The notes under the pieces: model-generated
Databases searched by the model: none
Told to the model about the DNA's origin: nothing
What the model saw: only the letters and a program-made list of their open reading frames with translations
Translations under genes and position numbers: made by a program
In this document: positions 25,097 to 36,345 of the stretch, in pieces
How positions within the stretch are numbered: the stretch's first letter is position 1
Layout of the letters: each line of letters opens with the position of its first letter
Source: Climacteris rufus
Lineage: Eukaryota > Chordata > Aves > Passeriformes > Climacteridae
Length of the DNA stretch: 64,000 nucleotides
Direction of reading: 5' to 3'
Assembly: GCA_013398175.1 (NCBI GenBank)
Contig: VZRZ01004926.1
Span: 18,036 to 82,035, forward strand

Positions 25097-25490
25097 CCAG
25101 GTACTTGGAGTCCTGGAACCACAGGATCACTTGGACTGGAGGAGCTCTCAGAGAGCGTCAAATCCAACCTTTCCCCCAGCACTGCCCAGGCACACATCCA
25201 CAGGGCTCTGAAATCCCTCCAGGCTTGGGGAATCCTGCAGTGGACAGCCCTTTCCATGAAGGAATTTTCCCAAATATCCAAAGGAAACCTCCTCTGGAGC
25301 AATTTGAGGCCGTTCCCTCTGCTCCTGTCCCTGTTCCCTGGGATAACATCCCAAATTTCCCCCTGGCTGCCCCTCCTGGCAGGAGCTGTGCAGAGCCAGC
25401 AGGACCCCTGAGCCTCCTTTGCTCCAGGCTGAGCCCTTTCCCAGCTCCCTCAGCCCCTTCCCAGCCCCATTCCCTGGACACCTCCAGCAC
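25097..25490 (-). mobile_element. CR1 LINE fragment, longer young-looking copy
   Basis: Antisense copy from 'tcctggaaccacaggatcac' through 'acatccacagggctctgaaa', 'gggataacatcccaaattt' and 'gagcctcctttgctccaggc' to 'ccttcccagccccattccc'. Its distal half is nearly identical, inverted, to 17925-18075. Confidence 0.92.
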
Positions 25491-26889
25491 TATTTTCCCA
25501 TTTTTGTGCCCTCCTGCCCCGTTGGAGCTGTGTGTCCATCTGGGATGGGGCTGTTCCAGGATCTGCCTGGCCCAGCCCACCTGCCCTGAGCCCACACGGA
25601 GCAGTTTCACCACTCCTTGTTCCCTATCCCGATTTTTCCTTTTATCTCTGCTTGTTTTCCTGTCTGTGTTTGGACAGAGAAGCTGTTCCAGCGTCCCCTT
25701 TTTGCTCTCAACTTGTTTACAGAAGGTTTGGGTTTCAACCCCTCCAAGGGAATCTTTAGCAACAGGTTTCAGTTGCCACTTTCTATGAGGGGAAAAAAAA
25801 AAGGTTTGGAATATTTTCGTTGTAATTAAGCTTGGCAAATATTTATAAAAATAACATTTTGGCCACGGTGAAACCTCCCAGTCTGTTAGCCTGCAGCAAG
25901 GAGCATTCCCCTGGCTCTGGCCCAGGAGGGATGCTTGGTTTCCTTCCTGAAGTGGGAGCTGGGCAGGAAGCTGGGATGCAGGTGAGGAGGCAGAGTGGGA
26001 TTTTGGAGTATCCTCCAGCCAGGCTTCCATCCCTGCTCCCCAGCACCTGCCAGGCATGGAGAGTTGGGCACCTAGCAGCAAAAATAACCATATTTCGCTG
26101 GAAATATTAGATTTATTTTAGTTATTTTGCTGCCTTAAATAAAAATAGGTGGCCAGTTTTTCAGTCCCCACACACTGTGGGTTATACCCTGAATTTGCAG
26201 CCAAACCCAGAGTGCAGGGACACTTCTCCCATCACTTTCCCTCAGGGTGCTGCTGTACAGATCAGCCTGGATCCCTGCTTGGCACAGCATTTTGTCTGTG
26301 ATCCATGCAAAATTTCCTTGCTTCCCACTGAAGGCAGCCCCACTCCCATGCTGGCATGGCATGGAAGAGCAATTCCTGGGCAGTGCTGGGGCTCCTGCTG
26401 GTTCTCCCAGGGGATGTAAATCCTGTTCCAAAGCTTGAGCCAAGCTCCTGGCTGATCCCTGGGAGGTGGAAATATTCCCTGTGGGACAGAGCTCCTGCCT
26501 TGTGCCCAGGGATAGCATCCTCCTTCCTGCCCTGCTGCTGGTGGCTGCTGAGACATCCTGGTGCTTGCTGCCCTTCCAAGGAGACTCATTAATGCAGGGG
26601 GGTTAATTGGGAGCCCAGTGCTGTTTCAGTGACCCATTTCCCAGCTGGAACAGTCCCAGCCTCTCTTCTTGTTCCCCTCTGGATCCTCTGGAGGCTGGCA
26701 GCTCTTGTGTGGATTTGTGTTCCTCCCTGTGTTCATCCTGGATTTGTGCTCTTCCCCTGATTTTGGGGATGCACCCGACTCTCCTGGGTGCTCAGGTGAC
26801 TTTGAGCCTGAGGTTTTGGGTTGGATTCCTGGAATTCTGTGTAGATTTGAAAGGCTGAGAGTTCTGGATATCCCTTGGACAGGATAGGC

Positions 26890-26946
26890 TGTGCTGCTGG
26901 GCTTGGACTCGATTCCAACCTAAATATTCCTGTGATTCCATGATTT
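26890..26946 (+). mobile_element. Possible CR1 3' terminal remnant
   Basis: 'gctgggcttggactcgattc' then 'caacctaaatattcctgtga' and 'ttccatgatttt' resemble the last 60 bases of a sense CR1. Upstream similarity is lost, so the call is tentative. Confidence 0.5.
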
Positions 26947-28059
26947 TGGGGGGTTTGAGCTGCTGCCCTGTGCCCCCTTTTCTTGCTACACCCACATCCT
27001 CATCCTACATCCATCATGCATCCATCCCACCAGATTTAGCTGTCAGTACAGATTTTTCCTGGAATCTGCTGTGTGAATCAGTTTCCACCATTTTGCTTAA
27101 ATTTAAGGATTTGTTTCCCCTTGAACTGTGAGGAGTTCCTGGAATAAAGCCTTGTCCACCAAATCCACCTTGTACCTTAGAAATAGAAAAGAAACTGCTG
27201 TTGGAATGCAGAGTATCAGCTCAGATTCCCCAAACAGCTGCTGGAAGTGCAGGAAAAGGCCATGTCCGGATCCTGCCCTAATTCCACAACTGTTATTTGT
27301 GCCAAGGCGGTTTTGGTGCCACATAATTTCCAAGGAAAGTTCAAAGCAAGCCTGTGGAAACCAGGCTTGCTGCCTCTCCTGTCACCTGTCCCTCCTGGGC
27401 TCTTCCCTCCCATCTGTTGGAGGTGACATTTGAAATGAAGGTGTCGTGGGGCTGTTCCCTGGCTTGGTGTGAAACACAGGCAGTTCAGAGGGAATTGCAG
27501 GTCTGCCTTTATCTTATATCACTTAAAAGGCTGAAATACAGTTGGAGAAACAATGCAATAAAGTGGATTATGGAAAAGGGTTGAGCCCTTGGCTTTTTCA
27601 AGCTGGCACAGACCTCACTGTCAAAGGAACTGGGAAGATGTGTGTGAGAAAATTGCAGTTTTATGTGAGGTTTGGGTTGTGGGGTTTGGTTTGACAGCTT
27701 TCCTCCCCGTGTGCCAGCTCACTGGGGGCACCTTTGTCAGTGGGAAAACCACCTGGATTGGGCATCCCAGAGGAAGTGATGCCTGCAATCCAGGGTTTTT
27801 CCCTGCTGGGAATGGTCTGTGGGTGTGAGGGCAGCGTGTGTGAGTGCTCCTCAGCGCTGTCACCCCGGGACACACGGGGAGGGAGGTTTGGTTCTGGAGC
27901 TGGCAGAACCTTCCTGAAAAAGGGGCTCAGCCCAGCAGCTCGGGCTGGCAAGACTTGTCAGCTTGCTGCAATACAGACATCACACATGCAGAGCTCCTTT
28001 CCCACCCTCATTAGTGCCAGAGAAGGACACTAATTAGCTGTGCTGTTCCCAGGAGCAGA

Positions 28060-28115
28060 GCCAGGCTCCCTGCGCGGCGCCGCCGGAACGGCCGGGATGC
28101 TGGGAGCTGCCAGGG
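28060..28115. promoter_or_regulatory. Short CpG cluster, function unknown
   Basis: 'ctgcgcggcgccgccggaac' and 'ggccgggatg' give about seven CpGs in 35 bp. The ATG that follows opens a frame with a hydrophobic start (MLGAARAVLLLLLLL), but that frame runs into CR1 sequence. A signal-peptide gene is therefore not supported; the regulatory label is an inference. Confidence 0.25.
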
Positions 28116-28244
28116 CCGTGCTGCTGCTCCTGCTCCTGCTCACGGTGTTCTCCCTGCCTTGGGGGCCCCACATTCCCAATTTTCCCCTGAGCTTTGGACA
28201 TGCTGGCTGCTGTAGGTGTTTTCCTTTCCGCTTAGAGCCACAGC

Positions 28245-28410
28245 TCGTGGAATATCCTGGGCTGGGAAGACCCCCAGGATCACCAATCCAAGCCCTGCCC
28301 TGTGCAGACACCCCAGCAATCCCACCCTGTGCATCCCTGAGAGTGTTCAAACATTCCCTGAGCTCTGGCAGCCTTGTGGCCATGACATTCCCTGAGGAGA
28401 AGGGACATCC
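28245..28410 (-). mobile_element. CR1 LINE fragment
   Basis: Antisense copy containing 'tcgtggaatatcctgggctg', 'ctgccctgtgcagacacccc' and 'agcaatcccaccctgtgcat'. This is the same subtype as the copy at 41455. Confidence 0.85.
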
Positions 28411-30293
28411 CCCTGCCTGCACGTGGTGCAGGAGCTGAGTTTTCAGGAGCTGAGTTTTGCCAACTCCCAGCCCATCTTTCCCTGCCAGTTTGGTCCTTCC
28501 CTGCCGAGCTGTGCGGGCGCCCCGGGGGTGCTGCTGTCACCCAGTGCCTGATCAAAGGCAGCATTCCACACTGGAAGTGTGAAATCCTGTTTGTGGAGCC
28601 GCTGCTGGGGCTGCCCTGCTCCCCCTGCTCCCAAAGCCACTTTGTGTGTGGCGACAGAAGGCTGAGCATATGTTCCAGAGGGACATCATTAGGAGCAATT
28701 GCTTGCAACCTTGGTAATGCTGGGATTTACAGTCTTCCCATAATCTCTGGTGCCTGTCGAGCTGGAGAAGACATTCCCAAAGGCAGCTGAGGAGCTGGAG
28801 CCTTCTGGAAGGCTGGGTCTGGCCAATGCCTGCCAGCTGGGTCGGGAATGGGGGTGCTGATGGGGCTGCTCCTTATGGGCTCTGTGTGCTGCTGGAACAG
28901 CATCCAAGAGCTCCACTGCCCTGAGAGATACTTGGATTTGTTGTGGAGCAGCTGCTCCCCTGGCTGTGCCATCCCTCCCCTTGTCCTGTGGGATGTTGGT
29001 GTCACTGCTCGGCATTGGGGGCAGCCGGATCCACAGCTCTCTTTTGGTTTGGGGCTCTCATTTCATCCCCTGACTTTGTGCCCCAAAAATGAACCCACAA
29101 AGTCATGCTGGTCATGCCTTAGAGGTTCCCAAACAGCTGGAAGGGCAGGTCAGGCTGGGAGGAGAGAATTCCCAACGCTCTCTGGGTTCGCGTTGCATGG
29201 GGCCCAGAATTTGGGTTTCACTTCCAGCAAGGCCTCCAGACACCCTCACTGGGTTCTGAGAGGTGCAGGAGTCACAGGCTGGCCTTGTGTGGAAGCCCTG
29301 GAGTTGAGGCATGATCCCAAGGGAAGCACAGCAACTCCAGGAACACCCAGCTCCCAGGCAGGGATCGTCTCCACCGCGGGCCGGGAATATTTGTTGGCAG
29401 TGGGACCTGTGCCGAGGCTGGGAGAGGGAGCTGATCCCTCTGGTTCCCAGTGCACCACGTCAAGGGAGTGTGTCTGAACTCACACATGAGAATCTGGCTG
29501 GTTTTTGGGCATTTCTTCCCCGAGGCTCCATCAGCCACGGAAGCAGGGACCTGCTGATAGCATCTTGGAGTTCTTGCAGATAAGGATAATGAAGTGTGAG
29601 TGTGATAAGGAAGTTCCATTGCTGGGAAGAACGTTTTCCCTTTGCCAACTCCAGCTAAAGGTAAAAGCTCTTTGTGATCTGGAGCACGAAACTTCCTCAG
29701 CTCTGTCTGTGCTGTGCCGTGGGGTTGGGGCTGCACCTCCTACCACCAGCAGATCCCGTGGTTTTCCCGGAATCCCTGATGGGCTGAGGTGTTCCCAGCA
29801 GGTTGCTCAGGGCTGGATCCCGTTTGCCCTCCCAGGATGGGGCTGCCTGTGCCAGAGCTGGATCATACTTAGCGGATGAAAGGATTTTGGTGTTTGTTTT
29901 TGCAGCGTTTCCAGTGGAATTTGAGGTATTCCGGCCTGTGCCCGTTGCCTGTCCCCACGCCAGGCTGGGCTTGGCTGCTCCCAGGGCTGGTTTGGGGTTA
30001 ATCCTGCTGCTCATCCCAGTCATGTGCAGGGGAAGGCTCCTTCTCATTCCGTGCCATGCTCTGCCTGGGAGCCCAGGAGCTCTTTAACCCAATTCCCATT
30101 GCCAGATGCCGGCGTGGGAAGGCGAGGAGAGGCAGAGCTCCTTTTACAAAGCTCTCCTCATCTCAGCACTTCCCAAGTCAGACATGGAAATCCTGGAGTT
30201 TGGCTCAGTGTGTGACAGCCCAGCACGCAGGTGATGCCTTAGGATTTGAGCTTTTCTGTTTTTCATACATTTGTAATCCTGCAATCTTTGGTG

Positions 30294-30683
30294 TGTAACT
30301 CTAAACTCCACACAGAGTGTGAGCTGCTGTTTGCCCTTTTTGGTCAGACAAAATAATTCCTCTCCAGGCCTGAGACCCAAGGACATCCTATAGTCTCAGG
30401 CCCCAAAAAATGTAAACAAAAAGTGGGATTGGAGGGGGGGAGGAAACTGGGGCTAAATGACTTCATTACCTGAAGCTGTAATTGGAAGATTAAACCCCAA
30501 TATGTAAATGCACCAAACTCACCAAAGTGCAAAATCCTGTGACCTGTTATCCATTTTTGGTGCAGCCCCTAGGGGGGCTCTGTCTGCCCTAAATGAACCT
30601 GAAGGCCCCTCAAAAGTATAAATATAAATATAACTGCTTTTTACTCTCCTAATTTTGTGTGGCTTCTGTTTTAGGTCCTAACA
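30294..30683 (+). mobile_element. Solo LTR of an avian endogenous retrovirus (ERVL-like)
   Basis: A segment of about 390 bp starts TGTAACTC and ends CCTAACA, the TG...CA form of a retroviral LTR. Inside are 'cacacagagtgtgagctgct', a TATA-like 'agtataaatataaatataac' near 30617 and the U5-like 'gtgtggcttctgttttaggt'. It resembles passerine ERV LTRs as I remember them. No internal retroviral coding region or second LTR flanks it, so this is a solo LTR left by recombination. I could not find a clear target-site duplication, so the ends may be off by several bases. Being an old non-coding copy, it has no gene products. Confidence 0.62.
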
Positions 30684-31019
30684 GATCAGGCATCACAGAT
30701 GCCACAGGCACCTGCCCCCAGGTGAAGGACTCAGGGGATGGAGAATTCCCAGAAAAGCCTCCTTATGAATAATTTCCAGCTGTTTCTGTCTTTAAGCCTG
30801 GATCTGTTCAGTTCCTGGTAGTGCTGACAGCCAGCCCAGCTCCTTCCACCTGGGATTTACACCTCCCAGTCCTTGGATACTCCAGGATTGAAGCATAACT
30901 GAATCCATCTTCCTTCTCCATAGTCCCCCGAGGCTCAGATTAATTTAGTCAGGAATTAGGGACAGTTCTGCCTTAAAGAACCTGAGGAAAGGCAGTTGTG
31001 TGGAACAATTTTCCCATTT

Positions 31020-31125
31020 CGGTGCTCTGGGCTGGGTGACAAAGTGGGGATCAATCACAGGTTGGACTTGGTGACCTTGGAAGTCTTTTCCAACCTCGGT
31101 GATTCTGTGATTCCACGATTTTGGC
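31020..31125 (+). mobile_element. CR1 LINE 3' terminal fragment
   Basis: Sense copy from 'ggtgctctgggctgggtgac' through 'caggttggacttggtgacct' to 'acctcggtgattctgtgatt'. Confidence 0.82.
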
Positions 31126-31472
31126 AGCACCCTCGGTGTGCTCCAGGCAGGAGATGTCAGTGTGTGATGTTGCAGTGTAATTCTCTGTCACAATTCTGGT
31201 TGTTCTGTGGTTTATAAACACTCATCAAAGGGAATTTTGATGAAATACAAGTTTTGTCTGGTTACAGGCTTCCTGCACCGGGAAAATCACGAGGTGGATG
31301 TCTGGGAGGGTGAGCAGCTGAAGTGTGTCTGAGATGAAAAGATGAAATTAGAAACGTATTTGCAGATAAACAAAGGGAACTGTAGTACATGTGTTGCCAT
31401 CAGGTGAGAAATCCTGAGGGAATCAGTAATTAGGATGACTCTGGGATGAGTGGAGCTGTCAAGAAGTCTTCT

Positions 31473-32200
31473 CCCTTTTCCTTTTCCTTTTCCTTTTCCT
31501 TTTCCTTTTCCTTTTCCTTTTCCTTTTCCTTTTCCTTTTCCTTTTCCTTTTCCTTTTCCTTTTCCTTTTCCTTTTCCTTTTCCTTTTCCTTTTCCTTTTC
31601 CTTTTCCTTTTCCTTTTCCTTTTCCTTTTCCTTTTCCTTTTCCTTTTCCTTTTCCTTTTCCTTTTCCTTTTCCTTTTCCTTTTCCTTTTCCTTTTCCTTT
31701 TCCTTTTCCTTTTCCTTTTCCTTTTCCTTTTCCTTTTCCTTTTCCTTTTCCTTTTCCTTTTCCTTTTCCTTTTCCTTTTCCTTTTCCTTTTCCTTTTCCT
31801 TTTCCTTTTCCTTTTCCTTTTCCTTTTCCTTTTCCTTTTCCTTTTCCTTTTCCTTTTCCTTTTCCTTTTCCTTTTCCTTTTCCTTTTCCTTTTCCTTTTC
31901 CTTTTCCTTTTCCTTTTCCTTTTCCTTTTCCTTTTCCTTTTCCTTTTCCTTTTCCTTTTCCTTTTCCTTTTCCTTTTCCTTTTCCTTTTCCTTTTCCTTT
32001 TCCTTTTCCTTTTCCTTTTCCTTTTCCTTTTCCTTTTCCTTTTCCTTTTCCTTTTCCTTTTCCTTTTCCTTTTCCTTTTCCTTTTCCTTTTCCTTTTCCT
32101 TTTCCTTTTCCTTTTCCTTTCCCTTTCCCTTTCCCTTTCCCTTTCCCTTTCCCTTTCCCTTTCCCTTTCCCTTTCCCTTTCCCTTTCCCTTCCCTTTTTT
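31473..32200. repeat. Hexanucleotide array (TTTTCC)n then (TTTCCC)n
   Basis: About 107 uninterrupted TTTTCC units run from about 31476 to 32118, then switch abruptly to about 12 TTTCCC units ending near 32195. The tract is pure pyrimidine on + and pure purine on -, the composition that favours triplex (H-DNA). On the - strand the (GGGAAA)n part has G-runs suited to G-quadruplexes. All frames are open, giving spurious SF, PF and KR dipeptide frames of 260-275 codons. No coding role is implied. Confidence 0.97.
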
Positions 32201-32591
32201 CTCTTGTCTGTGTACATTTGGTACAGATGTGAGGTGTCCAGAAATTTGGGATTCATCTTCTCACAAAGATTAAAAATAGCATCTAGAACTGCCTCAGGAG
32301 TGGGAGCCCAGCCAGCACAGCCACGGAATTATGTGGAAGAAAGGAACCCAGCAGGAGCTTTTATGGGCCAGTTCAAGCATTTCTTGGTCTAGCACCTGCC
32401 TTTGGGGCTGGTTTTGGGATGGGCACAGTAAAAGTGATTAAAGAAAAACCAGAGTGCTTCCCAGGGAGGGTTAATTCCATGTCCAGAAGGCTGTGACCCT
32501 CTCAGACAGACTGCAGGACTTTGATCCCATATTTTTTGGGGAGGAGAACAAAAAAAAAGCATCACAGGGATGAGGGGGCTCAGTTGTGTCC

Positions 32592-32961
32592 AGGGAAAAA
32601 AGGGATAAACCCCTCCAGATCCAGGGAAATTCAAGGAAAAAAGGGATAAACCCTCCCAGATCCAGGGAAACTCAAGGAGAAAAGGGATAAACCCCCCCAG
32701 ATCCAGGAAGCTCAAGGGAAAAAGGGATAAACCCCCCCAGATCCAGGGAAATTCAAGGAAAAAAGGGATAAACCCTCCCAGATCCAGGGAAACTCAAGGA
32801 GAAAAGGGATAAACCCTTCCAGATCCAGGAAGCTCAAGGAAAAAAGGGATAAACACCTCCAGATCCAGGAAGCTCAAGGGAAGAAGGGATAAACCCCTCC
32901 AGATCCAGGGAAACTCAAGGAAAAATGGGATAAACCCCCCCAGATCCAGGGAAACTCAAGG
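32592..32961. repeat. 41-bp minisatellite, nine copies with higher-order structure
   Basis: Nine units, each containing 'aaagggataaacccctcc' then 'agatccagggaaactcaagg', are spaced 41, 41, 40, 41, 41, 40, 40 and 41 bp. The pattern of variants ('attcaagg', 'actcaaggag', 'ggaagctcaag') recurs every three units, about 122 bp, so a trimer has been duplicated. Confidence 0.95.
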
Positions 32962-34337
32962 CAAGTGGTGTGTGCTCCAAAAACACTGATGTGTCCCTGG
33001 GTCTGACATCTGCGAAATATCCGTGTCCAGGAGGAGGGACACGTGGATGCATTTGGAATTAGGACACAGGAAAAGCCAGGTTTTCTAGGAAAGGAACAAA
33101 GGAGGGAAGGCAGAGGTGTTTGCTCAGGGCCACGTGTGCTCCCTGGAATTCTGATCCCTCATTCTTGGCTGCTCCATGGAGCCTCAAACGCTTCAAGGCA
33201 ACAAAAAAAAAGAATATTTCCAAAAGGTGTCGTGAAAATTGTGTCTGGTGAAGCAGCAAAAGCCAGGCTGGAGTCTGAAAAAGCTGAATTGTAATCACTT
33301 AAAATTATTCATACAGTGCACGTGACACGTTCTTATTGATTTATTGCCAAGCCAGGCGGACAGAATGTCAGGGAGCCTTGGGGACAGTGACACTGGAGCA
33401 CAGGACACAGCAGCCCTGCTGCAGGAATTATTGCTCATTACGGCTGGAAAGTCACAGGATTTTGGTTTATTTTGGCTTCCTTGCACCTCTTCTGCTGGGC
33501 TGGAGTGGTGCCTGCAGTAGTGAGACCTGTAAATATTTCCAGTATAAACCTGAGTTTGTAACTTGCTGTTGAAAATTCCCTTGGGATTGAAGTTTGGTGT
33601 GTGAGAGCCTTTGCTGGTGTTTACATTTTTAGGTGTAGTAAACTTCCAAGTAAATTCCTTTCCCTGTTCGTGGAGTGCTTGAGTGCAGCAAAGAGGGATG
33701 TAAATAATTTGCATTTTTTGAGAAGTGCTTGTGATTTACCTGCTCCCTCTGGGCAGCAGGAGGAGAATGCAGAGACCTGGATTGGCTGGAGGATGTTGGG
33801 AAGAGAAGGGAGAATTAAAAACAGGCTCCAAAGGCTCCAGCTCTGAGCATGAGTGAGTTCCTGGCTGCCTCCAAAGCAGGAGTTCTGTCTGGGCCGTGGT
33901 TTTCCAAGGAGGGCTCGTGCTGACATCCATCAGAGACAGAAAACCTGGGACCAGGCCCCGGGCCAGGCTTTTTATCCCTGACTTCATTTATTTTTCTTGG
34001 TTTATTCAACCCTTAATATTATTCAAATGAAGGTTTTGTTCAGAGACCAACATCCATCAGGGAAGCTGCCAACCAGTCCCGTTTCCTCTGTCCTGGGACT
34101 AAACCCTGGTGGCCCCAGGGGTTGGATTTGCTCTTGGTTTTATTTGTGTCCCGTTAAACACCTCACTGTGCTTTATTCTGGGTTTGGGGGGGATTTTATC
34201 CATGTGTTTGTGTGGGGTTGGATTTTGCCGTGTGGGGGTTTTTTGTGGGCGCTTTAATTGAAATATCAGTTTGTGTTTGCGTAAGAAACTCGCTCTGCAT
34301 GAATTCCATCTTTTTTATCCATATGTGTGGAGAGTGT

Positions 34338-34520
34338 TTGCAGGCACAGGGTGCCCAGAGAAGCTGTGGCATCCCTGGAAGTGTCCAAGGCCAGGCTGGA
34401 TGGAGCTTGGAGCAACCTGGGATGGTGGAAGGTGTCCCTGCCCATGGCAGGGGTGGAACAAGATGAGCTTTGGAGTCCCTTCCAACCCAAGCCAGCCTGG
34501 AATTCCATGATTCTGATGGG
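34338..34520 (+). mobile_element. CR1 LINE 3' fragment
   Basis: Sense copy from 'cacagggtgcccagagaagc' through 'aaggccaggctggatggagc' to 'ggaattccatgattctgat'. It faces the antisense copy at 34785 across about 265 bp. Confidence 0.92.
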
Positions 34521-34784
34521 AACATAAATGTTGTTTGTATCACAGAAATGCATGTAGGATAATTTGGGATCATCAACTGCCTTTAAAATTGCAGTTAGGT
34601 GAAGTTTAACTGTTTTGATGAGAACTTTATCCAGCTTTGCCTCAACGAGGTCGACTTTGCTGATTGTCCCTGGTCAGCTCATCCCTTTGGTGGGGAAATC
34701 AGGAGTCCTCCATGTGAGGGGAGGTCAGAGGGATTCTGTTCCACCCACCCTCTGGAAATCCCTTTTGTCATCCTCAGGAATATC

Positions 34785-35020
34785 ACACAAATCACAGAAT
34801 CCCAGCCTGGTTTGGCTGGGAATATTAAAGCCTCATTCCACCCCCTGCCATGGGCAGGGACAGCTCCCACCATCCCAGGCTGCTCCAAGCCCTGTCCAAC
34901 CTGGCTTTGGACACTTCAGGGATCCAAGGGCAGCCACAGCTTCTCTAGGATTTCTATTCCAGGGCCTCCCCACCTTCCCAGCCAGGAATTCTTTCCCAAA
35001 ATCCCATCTCACTGTGGTGC
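34785..35020 (-). mobile_element. CR1 LINE 3' fragment
   Basis: Antisense copy from 'aaatcacagaatcccagcct' through 'cagctcccaccatcccaggc' and 'agggcctccccaccttccca' to 'cccaaaatcccatctcac'. Confidence 0.92.
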
Positions 35021-35873
35021 AGAGCTGCCAGATGGGCTTTGACATCTGAATGCCCCGAATTTTCCTTTTCCTCCGGAGCAGATGATGGATGAGCAGCAGT
35101 GCAGTTGCACAGGTGACATATGCTCCGTTTCCAGAGGCTTTGGAGGGAGCAGTGGCACGAGGGGATGGGATTTAGCTCTGATTTACAGCAGAGCTGCCCT
35201 TTTAATGGAGAAAAGTTCCAGGGAGAAACCAAAACCCATCGGCATATTTGGGATAATTGTAGGGATGCTTGGACCTCGCCGCTCTGTCTGTGCTGCTGTG
35301 AGGCAGCAAAGGAGTGGAAAAGATGTAGAAATTGCTGGACCCCCTATTTTGGGTGTTTTCCAGCATTTCCACGCCCTGCAGCTCCCAGCATTCCAGGCTG
35401 CCCGGAGCAAGGAGCCCTCTCACCCCATGAATGGAATTGTGGTCACTGCCCACAATCTGTGCAAGTCCTTGGAATACACATTTTGGTTCTTTGGAAGCCA
35501 CTTTCTCAGACATTTCACTGAAAGGGCTCTAATTTTGGATTTTGTGGTCTGCCTTATCAGCAGCGAGTGATTTAATAAAGCCGCAGGGCTCGCCTGGAGC
35601 TCGGAGTGAGTCAGGCCTGGCTTGGGCTTTGAAGCTTTCCTACCATGAAACTCTTTGTCAGTGGTGAATTCATGAGGTTTCAGCTTTTTCAAAACGTGAA
35701 GCCATTGAGCCAAGTCTGGAGTTCTGAAAGGAACAAAAAGTTCTGTGGTCACTGCAGTCCTTGGTCCCCAAAAGCTTCCAGAGGTTTCCTGGATGAAATT
35801 CCCTCGGTGGTGTAGGATGTGTCGTGGCTCTTCCAGTGAGACCCCGCTTGCTGTGTGAGGCAGAAAGGTTTTA

Positions 35874-36122
35874 GGATCATAAAACCAGAGAATCCTTAAA
35901 GTAGGAAAAGCCCTCCAAGATCACCCATCCAACCATTCCCTCAGCACTGCCCAGGCCGTCCCTGCCCCATGTCCCCACATGCCACATCCACAGGGCTTTG
36001 AAATCCCTCCAGGATTTCCAGGAAATCCCTCCAGGGATGGGGATTCCACTGCCCTGAGCAGCCTCTTCCAGTGCCTGAGCACCCTTTCCATGAAGAAATT
36101 ATCCCTGATATCCAATCTCTCC
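35874..36122 (-). mobile_element. CR1 LINE fragment
   Basis: Antisense copy from 'ggatcataaaaccagagaat' through 'acatccacagggctttgaaa' to 'tgaagaaattatccctgata'. An internal stretch around 'aaatccctccagg' is tandemly doubled (36001-36036). Confidence 0.9.
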
Positions 36123-36224
36123 CATCACTGACCCAGGACTGAAAGAATGATCCCTCAAGGGGCGCAAGGGGAGCGCTGGGATTCGGAGGGATCCTGGTTG
36201 GTGTTTCCATCTGTACAACGCCTG

Positions 36225-36345
36225 TGCCCGTGTTCCTGGCGTGGGGATTAACCTCTGGGAAGAGCCAGGAAGGGAAATGCTCATTTGTGATGAATATGCA
36301 AATGGCAGTGCTGATCAAAGGGAGCAGAGAGCTGAAGTGACGAGT
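36225..36345. promoter_or_regulatory. Possible enhancer-like segment with octamer and TCF/LEF motifs
   Basis: An exact octamer ATGCAAAT (36296-36303) lies 8 bp from a TCF/LEF-type TGATCAAAGG (36312-36321). The segment is non-repetitive and sits between CR1-rich stretches. Motif presence alone is weak evidence; conservation across birds is needed before this is called an enhancer. Confidence 0.25.

Noticed and set aside
25158..26081. 307-codon reverse-strand open frame
   Set aside because: Its C-terminal third is CR1 3' sequence, the same translation seen from the CR1 copy at 17.9 kb.
28098..28438. Open frame starting with a signal-peptide-like hydrophobic run
   Set aside because: The hydrophobic start is CTG-repeat-like and the frame then runs through an antisense CR1, so it is not a real secreted protein.
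31446..32273. Open frames of SF, PF and (reverse) KR dipeptides, 260-275 codons
   Set aside because: Direct consequence of the hexamer array. Low complexity, open in several frames on both strands.
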